NCBI GenBank assembly: GCA_029238515.1
Contig: JAQWFW010000027.1
Coordinates: 17,365-81,364 of the forward strand
Reading direction: 5' to 3'
DNA length: 64,000 nucleotides
Source: Flavobacteriaceae bacterium
GTDB taxonomy: Bacteria > Bacteroidota > Bacteroidia > Flavobacteriales > Flavobacteriaceae
Below the pieces are notes generated by a model. The model did not search any database and was not told the DNA's origin. It saw only the letters and a program-made list of their open reading frames with translations. The translations under genes and the position numbers were made by a program. Position 1 is the first letter of the stretch; the number at the start of each line of letters is the position of its first letter. Of the stretch, positions 53,140 to 61,869 are shown in pieces.

Positions 53140-54825
53140 TTAGACGATTTCGTCAAAATAAGAGAGAAGAATTTTATCGTTTTCAGACGATGGAGTAAAG
53201 ATTTCAAGGAGTTTAGGGCCCTCAGCAGTATCAAAAAAAGTGGTCAAGACCTCTGTCAATGTAGCGGTAGAATTGGCCATAGTGTAGGAAAAACCAAAAT
53301 CTTCTGCTATAGTTTTGGCAGAGCGTTGGTGCTTTGTTTCAAAATAAGTTTCGAATAAGGCAGAATTATCATTTCCTGGTAAAATTCTAAATATCCCACC
53401 CCCACCATTATTGATGACAATAATTTTAAAATCATCTGGAATTGATGTATTCCAAAGTCCATTGATATCATAGAAAAAACTCAAATCTCCAGTAATGAGA
53501 AGTGTTGGACAGTTTGAAACCACTGAAGCTCCTACGGCAGTACTCGTAGAGCCATCGATACCACTTGTCCCTCTATTACAATACAATTCGATTGAAGGGT
53601 GAAACTCAAAAAGCTGAAGATAGCGAATCGCTGAGCTATTTCCCGACTGAACCATATACTGCTGAGGAATTGCAGCAGAAATCAATTCAAAGGCCTTAAA
53701 ATCGCTAAAAGGCATCGATTGTAAATAACGTTCGTGCCCTTTTCGGCGGTGATGCTTAACTGTATTCCAGTCATCAAAATATGTGCTTTGGCTATGGGAA
53801 GTCTTTTTGAGAAGCTGATTAAAAAAAGTATTTGGAGTACATTTAAAATGTTTGTTCAAGGAAAAAAAAGTGTCATTTGCTCTGTAAGGGTGTACGTGCC
53901 AATGGTGATTAGGTTTGTAATTTCTTAAAAATGCTTTTATTTTTTTTGATATAATCAATCCTCCAAATGTTAAAAGCAAATCTGGTTGAAGGGCTTCAAA
54001 CTCAGAAGCATTCAGTGGTGCAATCAATTGGTCTATAAAAGGGAAAAAATTGGGGTGATGCAAGTTTGACGTGGTTTCTGTAAGTACCAGTACTGAAGGG
54101 TCATTTGCCAGCTGTTCCAATACTGAAGACGCTAAAGAATTTGGTGGATTTACCCCAACCAAAATTAATTTTCGTTTGGCTTTTTGCCAAGTTTTCAACA
54201 CAGAAGAATTTAGAACAACATTGTCTTCATTAGCAACTGTTTTTGATGAAATATGAATTTTAATGGGCTGATCTACAGTTTGATAAAGCGGTTCATCAAA
54301 AGGTACATTGATGTGAACAGGCCCCATTTTTTGTTGTGCAGTGTCCAACGCTTTAGAAATTAGTTGTTGTGCTTTTTGCTGAGCTTTCATAACCCCTGAA
54401 AATAGAGTTTTGACTGGTGGAATCAGATTGGCCTCAAAAAGAATGTGCTTCCCAAAAGCATGAGGTTGGATGATGGTTTGTCCATCACCAATATTGACAA
54501 GATGCTGTGGGCGATCCGCAGAAATTACGACCAAAGGCAAACCTGAATAAAACGCTTCGGCTACAGCGGGATAATAATTGAGTAGTGCACTCCCAGAAGT
54601 ACAAACCACAGCTACTGGCTCGGAGGTTTGTTGAGCTATCCCCAAGGCAAAAAAGCCAGCAGAACGCTCATCGACAATACTGTAACACTTAAAAAAATCA
54701 TGATGCGTAAATCCAATGGTCAATGGAGCATTTCGGCTCCCTGGAGATATCACAACGTGCTTTACCCCTTTGGATTCACAAAGCTGAATTATGAATTGCG
54801 CTAAATCATGTTTTGGCCATTTCAT
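53140..54825 (-). CDS. menD: MenD, SEPHCHC synthase
   Basis: A 561-residue thiamine-diphosphate enzyme that adds 2-oxoglutarate succinyl semialdehyde to isochorismate, the committed step to menaquinone. Signatures are VKHVVISPGSRNAPLTIGF at the N-terminus, VVCTSGSALLNYYPAVAEA, the TPP-binding CNRGTSGIDGSTSTAVGAS and GDLSFFYDINGLWN, then VINNGGGGIFRILP. It is 60 bp from the menF gene and has its own promoter box 7 nt upstream, so it can be expressed alone as well as by read-through. Confidence 0.95.
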   Translation of the reverse strand: MKWPKHDLAQFIIQLCESKGVKHVVISPGSRNAPLTIGFTHHDFFKCYSIVDERSAGFFALGIAQQTSEPVAVVCTSGSALLNYYPAVAEAFYSGLPLVVISADRPQHLVNIGDGQTIIQPHAFGKHILFEANLIPPVKTLFSGVMKAQQKAQQLISKALDTAQQKMGPVHINVPFDEPLYQTVDQPIKIHISSKTVANEDNVVLNSSVLKTWQKAKRKLILVGVNPPNSLASSVLEQLANDPSVLVLTETTSNLHHPNFFPFIDQLIAPLNASEFEALQPDLLLTFGGLIISKKIKAFLRNYKPNHHWHVHPYRANDTFFSLNKHFKCTPNTFFNQLLKKTSHSQSTYFDDWNTVKHHRRKGHERYLQSMPFSDFKAFELISAAIPQQYMVQSGNSSAIRYLQLFEFHPSIELYCNRGTSGIDGSTSTAVGASVVSNCPTLLITGDLSFFYDINGLWNTSIPDDFKIIVINNGGGGIFRILPGNDNSALFETYFETKHQRSAKTIAEDFGFSYTMANSTATLTEVLTTFFDTAEGPKLLEIFTPSSENDKILLSYFDEIV

Positions 54826-54832
54826 CAGAGTG

Positions 54833-54840
54833 CAAAGGTA
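54833..54840 (-). promoter_or_regulatory. -7 box of menD, nearly leaderless
   Basis: TACCTTTG on the minus strand, followed by CACTCTG and the ATG at 54825, which begins 8 nt after the box. Confidence 0.55.
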
Positions 54841-54885
54841 TTCATTTTACACGATTATACCGTGTTAAAAAAGTGTTATTTAGAA

Positions 54886-55944
54886 CTACAAAACAGACTT
54901 GATCGTGCGTAATTTAGCTTCGGTTTCACTCCATTCAGTTTCTAGATCAGATTTTGAAGTGATGCCCCCACCCGCAAATAAAGTAGCTTCATCCCCATTC
55001 AAATGCATACACCTTAAATTCACTACAAGGTTCGTAACTGATGAATTGTTTTTAGTTGTATTAATTTGGCCTAGAAAACCAGAATAATAAGCGCGTTCAA
55101 TAGATTCATTATTTTTTATAAATGACATGGCCAATGCTTTTGGTGATCCACAAACGGCTGGTGTGGGGTGAATACTCGAAATAAGCGCTTTTAAGACGTT
55201 TGGAGTATCAAAAAGTGTTCCTGTAAGGATTGTTTGTAAATGAAGTAACTTCCCTGCTCTAATGGTTTTTGGTGTGGAAATTTCTATGTCTTCTGAATGC
55301 TTTTCTAATGTACTTTTTAAATAACTTGTGACAAATTGTTGTTCTTCATTATTTTTTTCATCCCAAAAAACATCCATAGAACCTGTAAATTCTTGAGTAC
55401 CTGCCAAAGCCATTGTTTTGAATTTTTGATTTTCAACTTCTAATAAAGTTTCAGGAGAAGCACCAAGCCAAAAACCAGTTTTTGGATGAAACCAACAGTA
55501 TGTATAGGCCTTAGGATATGCCTTAACTAAAGACAAATAAAGCGCAAGAATATCCACTTTTGGAAATGTTACTGATGCACTACGCGCTAATACAACTTTT
55601 TTTAATTCAGATGTATTTATGGTTTCTATTGCTTTTTGAATGAGATGCTTATGTGACGTAGATTCAGAAGTTTTGGCTAGATATTCCAAAGCGGTTGGAT
55701 AATCTGGAATTTCATCAATATGGAGCCGTTCCGATGATGTTGTTGGGATAATATATGTTGGGAGATCCAAATCAAAGGGAGCAAAAACAAATCCACTTTC
55801 TGTGTAGAATGATGTTTTATGTGCTTTGGCATCTAATTGAAATAGGGCTTGCATAGATTGCTCTCCAAAATCAGAATACAAAACAAATGGTTTTTTGGAT
55901 TTTATTTGTGTATTTATACGATCTAAAAAACGATTGTCAGCCAT
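54886..55944 (-). CDS. menF: Isochorismate synthase (MenF/EntC family)
   Basis: A 352-residue chorismate-utilising enzyme. Typical residues appear in KKVVLARSASVTF, GFWLGASPETLLEVE, FKTMALAGTQEFTG, HLQTILTGTL, HPTPAVCGSPKALAM and the C-terminal LFAGGGITSKSDLETEWSETEAKL. It isomerises chorismate to isochorismate, the entry step to menaquinone. The gene starts 6 bp after the thioesterase gene and 60 bp before menD, so it is part of the men cluster. Its shorter length relative to MenF of E. coli (431) is due to a reduced N-terminal region. Confidence 0.92.
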   Translation of the reverse strand: MADNRFLDRINTQIKSKKPFVLYSDFGEQSMQALFQLDAKAHKTSFYTESGFVFAPFDLDLPTYIIPTTSSERLHIDEIPDYPTALEYLAKTSESTSHKHLIQKAIETINTSELKKVVLARSASVTFPKVDILALYLSLVKAYPKAYTYCWFHPKTGFWLGASPETLLEVENQKFKTMALAGTQEFTGSMDVFWDEKNNEEQQFVTSYLKSTLEKHSEDIEISTPKTIRAGKLLHLQTILTGTLFDTPNVLKALISSIHPTPAVCGSPKALAMSFIKNNESIERAYYSGFLGQINTTKNNSSVTNLVVNLRCMHLNGDEATLFAGGGITSKSDLETEWSETEAKLRTIKSVL

Positions 55945-55950
55945 CGAAAA

Positions 55951-56370
55951 TTATTTTGGTAAGGTAATGGTTGTGAGTTTACACAAAGAAATAAGCTCTT
56001 TATCATCGTTGGTCACCTTGATATCGAATACTTGAGTGGTTCTTCCATTATGAATGCATTTGGCTTTGGCATATACAAATCCTGTTTTGATGCTTTTGAC
56101 ATGTTGAGCAGAGAGGTCAATACCACGAACAAAATATTTTTTTGTGTCGAGAAAAATATGAGCTGCAAAACTTCCAACAGTCTCGGCAAGAGCAGCCGTT
56201 GCTCCCCCATGCAAAACACCATCGGGCTGGTGAACACGGCTGTTTACTGGCATTCGTGCAGTAATAAAATCTTCACCAGCATCAACAAATTCAATGTGTA
56301 AGGTTTCCATCAAATTACCTTTGCAAACTTTGTTGGCTTGTTGAAGTATTTCATCTTTTGATAATTTCAT
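55951..56370 (-). CDS. PaaI/hotdog-fold thioesterase, probable DHNA-CoA thioesterase (MenI role)
   Basis: A 139-residue single-domain hotdog thioesterase of the PaaI/YdiI type. It has RVHQPDGVLHGGATAALAETVG, with the HGG motif and the catalytic Glu (ALAETVG), and a C-terminal beta strand VFDIKVTNDDKELIS. It sits 6 bp ahead of menF, and no other DHNA-CoA thioesterase is in the window. The MenI step between MenB and MenA is therefore the likely role. This rests on context; PaaI-type enzymes also act on phenylacetyl-CoA. It is downstream of the proteorhodopsin terminators. Confidence 0.85.
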   Translation of the reverse strand: MKLSKDEILQQANKVCKGNLMETLHIEFVDAGEDFITARMPVNSRVHQPDGVLHGGATAALAETVGSFAAHIFLDTKKYFVRGIDLSAQHVKSIKTGFVYAKAKCIHNGRTTQVFDIKVTNDDKELISLCKLTTITLPK

Positions 56371-56403
56371 TTCAAATAATTTTCAGTAAAGTTACAAAAA
56401 GAA

Positions 56404-56425
56404 AAAACGGTCAATAGACCGTTTT
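56404..56425 (-). terminator. Second terminator downstream of proteorhodopsin
   Basis: 9-bp stem AAAACGGTC/GACCGTTTT with a 4-nt loop and a T run on the minus strand, 45 bp past the first terminator. Confidence 0.78.
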
Positions 56426-56446
56426 AAGTTAAAAATAGTGTAAAAA

Positions 56447-56472
56447 AAAGCGCAATTTTAAAATTGCGCTTT
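56447..56472 (-). terminator. First terminator downstream of proteorhodopsin
   Basis: Perfect 26-nt palindrome with 13-bp arms (AAAGCGCAATTTT) followed on the minus strand by a run of T. Confidence 0.9.
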
Positions 56473-56500
56473 GATTTGTAATTTAAATTGGTATTACAAG

Positions 56501-57232
56501 TTATGATGTCTTTTTGACAGCTAAACTGTAGATTACTAAACCAAATCCAATCTTGTTGATTGCATCGGCAATGTTGTAAAGGACTTGCATGTCAAGTTCC
56601 ATTCCGAAGAATAAACCTGCAGCTCCGTACCAACCTTCAGTACCTGCCATATATCCTACAGGGTAAATAGCCCATCCTACAAGAACAAACCAGCATAAGA
56701 TTTTGTGTGCATGAAGTACATCGCCACCAGCTTCTTTAGCGAGTTTTGCTGCTCCACCTAACCAGATTTCATAGGCAATTGCGAAATAAGCTAAACCTGA
56801 AATAGTACCCCAGATTACAGCGTCTCCACCAGATTCTCCAATGTAACCAGTTACAAGCATAACAACAGACAATAAAATCATTTTGTTAAGAAGTGACTTG
56901 GTTGCACCAGCAACTTTGAGGATTAAATAGAATTCAACACACATTAATGGTACTGTCAAAATCCAATCTACATAACGGAAAGCTGTCACATTTTCAAGTG
57001 CACCAGCCATAGCCGCATCACGCATGTACCAATAGTGTACTGCAGCGATAAAAGTAATTAAACCAGAGACTAAAACGGAGGATCTCCATTTTTTGTCAAA
57101 TTGGCTTAACGATAAGAAAAAGAAGGCAGAAGCTGCCATCATTGCCATACATCCTATGAAGAATGTGAAATTCACTGGGTCGTTTACGTTACCAGTAACG
57201 TCTGCAACAAGTGGTAAGAATAAATTTGTCAT
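56501..57232 (-). CDS. Proteorhodopsin, green-tuned light-driven proton pump
   Basis: A 243-residue, seven-helix rhodopsin. The motif helix reads RYVDWILTVPLMCVEFYLIL, giving R86, D89 (Schiff-base counterion, D97 in the reference), T93 and E100 (E108, proton donor). This DTE set denotes an outward H+ pump and not a Na+ (NDQ) or Cl- (NTQ) pump. The spectral-tuning position (105 in the reference) is M97, which gives green absorption, the usual state in flavobacteria. Retinal attaches to K227 in IADAINKIGFG, and H66 corresponds to H75. It is divergent from blh and isolated by two tandem terminators. Confidence 0.97.
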   Translation of the reverse strand: MTNLFLPLVADVTGNVNDPVNFTFFIGCMAMMAASAFFFLSLSQFDKKWRSSVLVSGLITFIAAVHYWYMRDAAMAGALENVTAFRYVDWILTVPLMCVEFYLILKVAGATKSLLNKMILLSVVMLVTGYIGESGGDAVIWGTISGLAYFAIAYEIWLGGAAKLAKEAGGDVLHAHKILCWFVLVGWAIYPVGYMAGTEGWYGAAGLFFGMELDMQVLYNIADAINKIGFGLVIYSLAVKKTS

Positions 57233-57263
57233 TTTTCTAAAAATTTTGTTAGTTTTGTTTAAA

Positions 57264-57271
57264 CAAATGTA
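57264..57271 (-). promoter_or_regulatory. -7 promoter box of proteorhodopsin
   Basis: TACATTTG on the minus strand, 31 nt before the ATG. The nearest upstream TTG is only 13 nt from the box, shorter than consensus, which leaves room for an activator. Confidence 0.5.
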
Positions 57272-57342
57272 TCAATTTTTTAGACAAATCATTATTAATT
57301 CTATTTTTTTTTGTTCCAAAACTGATTATTTAACAATTATTT

Positions 57343-58230
57343 ATGAAAAAAATTTACAGATTCTCAATCGTCTCAAGCTTCCTTGGATTGTGGATTACCA
57401 CCTTATTTCCAGAAGATTTTGAGTTAGCTTTGGGTTTTTTCCTCATCTTTACTTTTGGAATGATTCATGGGTCTAATGATATTTTGATTATTAACACATT
57501 AACAAAAAAATCTAATTTTCATTTTCTAAAAATCCTCCTCACCTATCTTCTTACAGTCTCTGGAGCAGTGCTTATTTTTTATTGGGTGCCTAGTTTGGCC
57601 CTGGTGTTGTTCATTTGCTTTAGCGCGTATCATTTTGGTGAACAGCATTGGCAAGAAAGTTTAACAACAATTAATGAGCCACCTAAAAGACTCTATTACT
57701 TCAGTTATGGTTTATTTATCTTATTTATGGTATTTTATTTTAATGATGAGCAAGTGAAGATGATTATCAGCGAAATTGCCAATATCAACCTCAATAAACT
57801 TTATGCAAAAGAACTATTGTTGATACTAGGGGGTTCTATTATTGTGTTCTTGATTATCGCATTGCGTCAGAAGAAAATTGAGCTAGCGACAATTGGGAAA
57901 GAACTCTTTACACTTTTGGTATTGACGATCATTTTTAAATCCTCTTCATTAATATGGGGGTTTACTATTTATTTCATCATATGGCATAGTATTCCTTCAT
58001 TGTTGGAGCAAATCAGTTTTGCCTACGGAGATTTGAAACGACCACATATATTGGAATACACCAAAGCTGCCCTTCCTTATTGGCTGGTATCATTGTTTGG
58101 AATGGGGCTTCTATATTTTGCATTTAAAGATGAAAAGCATTTTCAAAGCTTATTTTTTGCATTTATTGCTGCTGTTACCTTTCCACATGCAATAGTGATG
58201 CTTAAAATGTTTTCCAAAAAAAACATTTGA
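57343..58230 (+). CDS. blh: Brp/Blh beta-carotene 15,15'-dioxygenase
   Basis: A 295-residue integral membrane protein with about eight to nine helices. It cleaves beta-carotene into two retinals, the chromophore of the adjacent proteorhodopsin. Histidines likely to hold the iron are seen in FGMIHGSNDILII, YHFGEQHWQES, IWHSIPSLLEQ and FPHAIVMLKM, which are the family's conserved positions. It is divergent from the rhodopsin gene, and no carotenoid genes (crtE, crtB, crtI, crtY) are in the window. The 110-bp gap between the two genes must hold both promoters. The gene ends at a bidirectional terminator with dnaK. Confidence 0.95.
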   Translation: MKKIYRFSIVSSFLGLWITTLFPEDFELALGFFLIFTFGMIHGSNDILIINTLTKKSNFHFLKILLTYLLTVSGAVLIFYWVPSLALVLFICFSAYHFGEQHWQESLTTINEPPKRLYYFSYGLFILFMVFYFNDEQVKMIISEIANINLNKLYAKELLLILGGSIIVFLIIALRQKKIELATIGKELFTLLVLTIIFKSSSLIWGFTIYFIIWHSIPSLLEQISFAYGDLKRPHILEYTKAALPYWLVSLFGMGLLYFAFKDEKHFQSLFFAFIAAVTFPHAIVMLKMFSKKNI

Positions 58231-58250
58231 CGCTAAGTATGTTGATAAAA

Positions 58251-58283
58251 AAAAGCACAATCCCCATTAGCGATTGTGCTTTT
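58251..58283. terminator. Bidirectional terminator between blh and dnaK
   Basis: 12-bp stem AAAAGCACAATC/GATTGTGCTTTT with a 9-nt loop and A/T tracts on both sides, between convergent genes. Confidence 0.9.
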
Positions 58284-58303
58284 ATAGTTGACAAAATTTA
58301 TAT

Positions 58304-60205
58304 TTACTTCACTTCTTCGAAATCTACGTCTTCAACATTGTCGCCTTCGGCCTGAGCATCTGTACCCGCTTCTGGTCCTGGTTCACCAGCTGCTTGTGCA
58401 TCTTGTTGCGCTTTGTACATTTCTTCACTTGCAACTTTCCACGCTTCGTTGATTTTTTCCAGAGCAGGATCAATAACCGCAAGATCTTTGGTTTCATATG
58501 CTTTTTTCAATTCTTCTAAAGCTGCTTCAATAGGTTGTTTTTTATCATCAGATAATTTATCACCAAATTCTTTGAGTTGCTTTTCTGTTTGAAAAATCAT
58601 AGCATCGGCACTGTTGAGCTTATCAGCAGTTTCTTTTGCTTTAGCATCTGCCTCAGCATTGGCTTCAGCATCTTGTTTCATTTTTTCGATTTCTTCTTCT
58701 GTCAACCCAGATGAAGCTTCAATTCGAATGTCTTGAGATTTGTTTGTCGCCTTATCTGTTGCTGAAACTTTAATGATTCCATTGGCATCAATATCAAAAG
58801 TGACTTCAATTTGAGGAACTCCTCGCTGCGCTGGTGGAATACCATCCAAATGGAATCGACCAATAGTTTTGTTGTCACCAGCCATAGCACGTTCTCCTTG
58901 CAGTACATGAATTTCTACAGAGGGCTGGTTGTCAGCTGCAGTAGAAAATACTTGTGATTTTTTGGTAGGAATGGTTGTGTTGGCTTCTATTAATTTTGTC
59001 ATCACGTTACCCATTGTTTCAATACCAAGAGAAAGTGGAGTTACATCTAAAAGCAATACATCTTTAACATCGCCAGTAAGTACACCACCTTGAATGGCAG
59101 CACCTACGGCAACAACCTCATCAGGATTAACACCTTTATTTGGCTTTTTACCAAAGAATTGTTCTACTGCATCCTGAACAGCAGGAATACGCGTAGATCC
59201 ACCTACCAAAATAATTTCGTCGATATCACTTTTAGACAAACCAGCAGCTTTTAGAGCTGTTTCACAGGGTTTGATTGTACGCTTTACTAAGTCATCAATC
59301 AATTGCTCAAACTTCGCACGAGATAAAGTTCGTACCAAGTGCTTTGGCCCACTAGCTGTAGCGGTTACGTAAGGTAAATTGATCTCTGTCTGTGCAGAAG
59401 ATGAAAGTTCTATTTTGGCTTTTTCTGCGGCTTCTTTCAAACGCTGAAGTGCCATAGGGTCTTTTCTAAGATCTATACTTTCATCCTTGTTGAATTCTTC
59501 TGCCAACCAGTTGATAATTTTTTCATCTACATCATCACCTCCAAGGTGTGTGTCACCATCAGTAGCGAGAACTTCAAAAACACCATCACCAAGTTCAAGA
59601 ACAGAAACATCGTGTGTTCCACCACCAAAATCAAAAACAACAATGGTTTGGTCTTTTCCTTTTTTATCTAATCCATATGCCAAAGCCGCAGCTGTTGGCT
59701 CATTAATGATTCTACGGACTTTTAATCCTGCAATTTCACCAGCTTCTTTTGTGGCTTGACGCTGCGCGTCATTAAAGTAAGCTGGAACAGTTACAACTGC
59801 TTCGCTAACTTCTTGATCTAAAAACTCTTCAGCAGTTTTTTTCATTTTTTGAAGAACCATTGCCGAAAGTTCTTGTGGCGTATACAAACGTCCATCGATA
59901 TCGACACGAGGTGTATCATTATCCCCTTTTACAACTTTGTAAGGAACTCGTCCTACTTCTTGTTTAGATTCAGAGAACTTGTTTCCCATAAAACGCTTTA
60001 CAGAGTATACTGTTTTTTCTGGATTTGTTACAGCTTGACGCTTGGCAGGATCTCCAACTTTGATTTCACCACCTTCTACAAAAGCAATCACTGAAGGCGT
60101 TGTACGACGACCCTCTGCGTTGGTGATGACTACTGGCTCATTACCTTCCATTACGGAAACACATGAGTTGGTTGTTCCTAAATCGATTCCAATTATTTTA
60201 CTCAT
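58304..60205 (-). CDS. dnaK: Molecular chaperone DnaK (Hsp70)
   Basis: A 633-residue Hsp70. The ATPase domain covers ~1-385 with [37 protein letters not shown], and [13 protein letters not shown]. The linker [17 protein letters not shown] leads to the peptide-binding domain, and the C-terminus ends DVDFEEVK, as in many DnaK proteins. There is no grpE or dnaJ gene nearby, so it is a stand-alone unit. The promoter region lacks a TAnnTTTG box. It has the RTGAC-N15-GTGTC element at 60273-60297 on its strand and a palindrome, so expression probably responds to stress. Confidence 0.97.
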   Translation of the reverse strand: MSKIIGIDLGTTNSCVSVMEGNEPVVITNAEGRRTTPSVIAFVEGGEIKVGDPAKRQAVTNPEKTVYSVKRFMGNKFSESKQEVGRVPYKVVKGDNDTPRVDIDGRLYTPQELSAMVLQKMKKTAEEFLDQEVSEAVVTVPAYFNDAQRQATKEAGEIAGLKVRRIINEPTAAALAYGLDKKGKDQTIVVFDFGGGTHDVSVLELGDGVFEVLATDGDTHLGGDDVDEKIINWLAEEFNKDESIDLRKDPMALQRLKEAAEKAKIELSSSAQTEINLPYVTATASGPKHLVRTLSRAKFEQLIDDLVKRTIKPCETALKAAGLSKSDIDEIILVGGSTRIPAVQDAVEQFFGKKPNKGVNPDEVVAVGAAIQGGVLTGDVKDVLLLDVTPLSLGIETMGNVMTKLIEANTTIPTKKSQVFSTAADNQPSVEIHVLQGERAMAGDNKTIGRFHLDGIPPAQRGVPQIEVTFDIDANGIIKVSATDKATNKSQDIRIEASSGLTEEEIEKMKQDAEANAEADAKAKETADKLNSADAMIFQTEKQLKEFGDKLSDDKKQPIEAALEELKKAYETKDLAVIDPALEKINEAWKVASEEMYKAQQDAQAAGEPGPEAGTDAQAEGDNVEDVDFEEVK

Positions 60206-60272
60206 AATTTATATTGTTATTTAAATTGTTTTAAATTTTTATACATTCATACAATGTCAATCATTATGCCAT

Positions 60273-60297
60273 GACACAAAATATGACAAGGTGTCAT
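60273..60297 (-). promoter_or_regulatory. ATGAC-N15-GTGTC element upstream of dnaK
   Basis: Minus strand: ATGAC (60297-60293), a 15-nt spacer, GTGTC (60277-60273), 67 nt before the ATG. It is the fourth member of the motif group, with R=A in the first half. Confidence 0.55.
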
Positions 60298-60298
60298 A
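60282..60298. promoter_or_regulatory. 17-bp palindrome in the dnaK-panB gap
   Basis: TATGACAAGGTGTCATA has 7-bp arms around AGG. It overlaps the dnaK element and lies 48 nt before the panB ATG, a possible operator for either gene. Confidence 0.4.
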
Positions 60299-60345
60299 AT
60301 AATACATTTCTTTTTCACTATTTTTACCAAAAATATCACGGCAAT

Positions 60346-61161
60346 ATGTCAAACAAAAAAGAATATAAACGCGTCACAGTCAAATCATTAGTAGAGATGA
60401 AAGCTACGAGAGAAAAAATCTCTATGCTCACTGCATATGATTACACCACAGCCAAAATTGTGGACGGCGCAGGAGTCGATGTGATCCTTGTAGGCGACTC
60501 TGCAAGTAATGTCATGGCTGGACACGAAACTACTCTACCCATTACTTTAGACCAGATGATTTATCACGCATCTTCAGTAGTACGCGCCATTGAACGAGCT
60601 TTGGTTGTGGTCGATTTACCTTTTGGAACTTACCAAAGTGACTCTAAAAAAGCACTGCGTTCAGCTATTCGAATCATGAAAGAAAGTGGTGGACATGCTG
60701 TTAAACTAGAAGGTGGTAAAGAAATTAAAGACTCTATAAACAAGATACTCAATGCTGGGATACCTGTAATGGGGCACCTTGGACTTACACCTCAATCTAT
60801 TTATAAATTTGGTACTTACTCTGTTCGTGCCAAAGAACAACAAGAAGCTATGCAGCTTATTGAAGATGCAAAAATGTTGGAACGTCTAGGATGTTTTGCA
60901 CTTGTTTTGGAAAAAATCCCTGCCAAACTAGCCAAAAAAGTTGCCGATAGCATCAGTATACCTGTTATTGGAATCGGTGCTGGTGGAGACGTCGACGGAC
61001 AAGTTTTAGTACTTCATGACATGATCGGAATGACACATGAATTTAATCCTCGATTCCTGAGGCGATACATGAATTTGTTTGAATCCATGACAAATGCCAT
61101 AAATCAATACGTCAACGATGTAAAATCATCTGATTTTCCAAACGCTGAAGAGCAATACTAA
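60346..61161 (+). CDS. panB: 3-Methyl-2-oxobutanoate hydroxymethyltransferase (PanB)
   Basis: A 271-residue enzyme of pantothenate synthesis that adds a hydroxymethyl group from 5,10-methylene-THF to 2-oxoisovalerate. Motifs are [39 protein letters not shown] (metal site), the [11 protein letters not shown] loop, [12 protein letters not shown] and [25 protein letters not shown] start at the ATG at 60346. The upstream frame carries 25 extra codons through the palindrome and has no family match. It runs 2 bp ahead of the pseudouridine synthase gene. Confidence 0.95.
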   Translation: MSNKKEYKRVTVKSLVEMKATREKISMLTAYDYTTAKIVDGAGVDVILVGDSASNVMAGHETTLPITLDQMIYHASSVVRAIERALVVVDLPFGTYQSDSKKALRSAIRIMKESGGHAVKLEGGKEIKDSINKILNAGIPVMGHLGLTPQSIYKFGTYSVRAKEQQEAMQLIEDAKMLERLGCFALVLEKIPAKLAKKVADSISIPVIGIGAGGDVDGQVLVLHDMIGMTHEFNPRFLRRYMNLFESMTNAINQYVNDVKSSDFPNAEEQY

Positions 61162-61163
61162 TC

Positions 61164-61868
61164 ATGCCCAGAGTTGTCACAAATGCATCTAATATCCAGG
61201 TATTATATGAAGATAATCACCTTGTAGCTATCAACAAACGTGTAGGTGATATTGTTCAAGGCGATAAGACCAAAGACACCCCACTTTCAGAAATTGTTAA
61301 AACATATCTGAAACAAAAATATAAAAAACCTGGAGCTGTATTTTTGGGAGTTATCCATCGTTTGGATCGTCCTACAACAGGAGCAGTAATTTTTGCTAAA
61401 ACATCCAAAGCACTAAAACGAATGAATCAATTATTTGCCGACAAGAAAATTGATAAAACTTATTGGGCGCTGGTAAAAAATGCACCACAAAAACAAAATG
61501 ACAGTTTAACCCATTGGTTGAAAAAAAATCCAAAAACCAACACCACAAAAGTTTACCCCAAAGAAGTTAAAGACAGTAAAAAAGCTATTTTGCACTACAA
61601 AACACTTTTAAAATTGGATAACTATACACTATTAGAAATAATATTAGAAACCGGTCGATCGCATCAAATTAGAAGCCAAATGGCGTATATTGGTTGTCCT
61701 ATCAAAGGCGATTTAAAATATGGATTTAATCGAAGTAACACAGATGGTGGAATTCATTTACATGCAAAAAAAGTACAATTTATTCATCCAGTTTCAAAAG
61801 ATCCCATTTCCATCAATGCTGCACTCCCAGATGAAGTGCTGTGGAATGAATGCCAAAAAATGATTTAA
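61164..61868 (+). CDS. RluA family pseudouridine synthase
   Basis: A 234-residue enzyme that isomerises uridine to pseudouridine in rRNA or tRNA. The catalytic Asp is in the signature HRLDRPTTGAVIFAKTSKALKRM. ETGRSHQIRSQMAYIGCPIKGD and the C-terminal HAKKVQFIHPV fit the RluA class. The short length and lack of an S4 domain resemble the compact RluA-type found in many Bacteroidota. The target base cannot be read from sequence. It is 2 bp after panB and 1 bp before the aldehyde dehydrogenase gene, so it is cotranscribed. Confidence 0.9.
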   Translation: MPRVVTNASNIQVLYEDNHLVAINKRVGDIVQGDKTKDTPLSEIVKTYLKQKYKKPGAVFLGVIHRLDRPTTGAVIFAKTSKALKRMNQLFADKKIDKTYWALVKNAPQKQNDSLTHWLKKNPKTNTTKVYPKEVKDSKKAILHYKTLLKLDNYTLLEIILETGRSHQIRSQMAYIGCPIKGDLKYGFNRSNTDGGIHLHAKKVQFIHPVSKDPISINAALPDEVLWNECQKMI

Positions 61869-61869
61869 T

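Noticed and set aside
60271..60345. Upstream extension of panB
   Set aside because: The frame runs through regulatory palindromes and has no family similarity; the ATG at 60346 fits.
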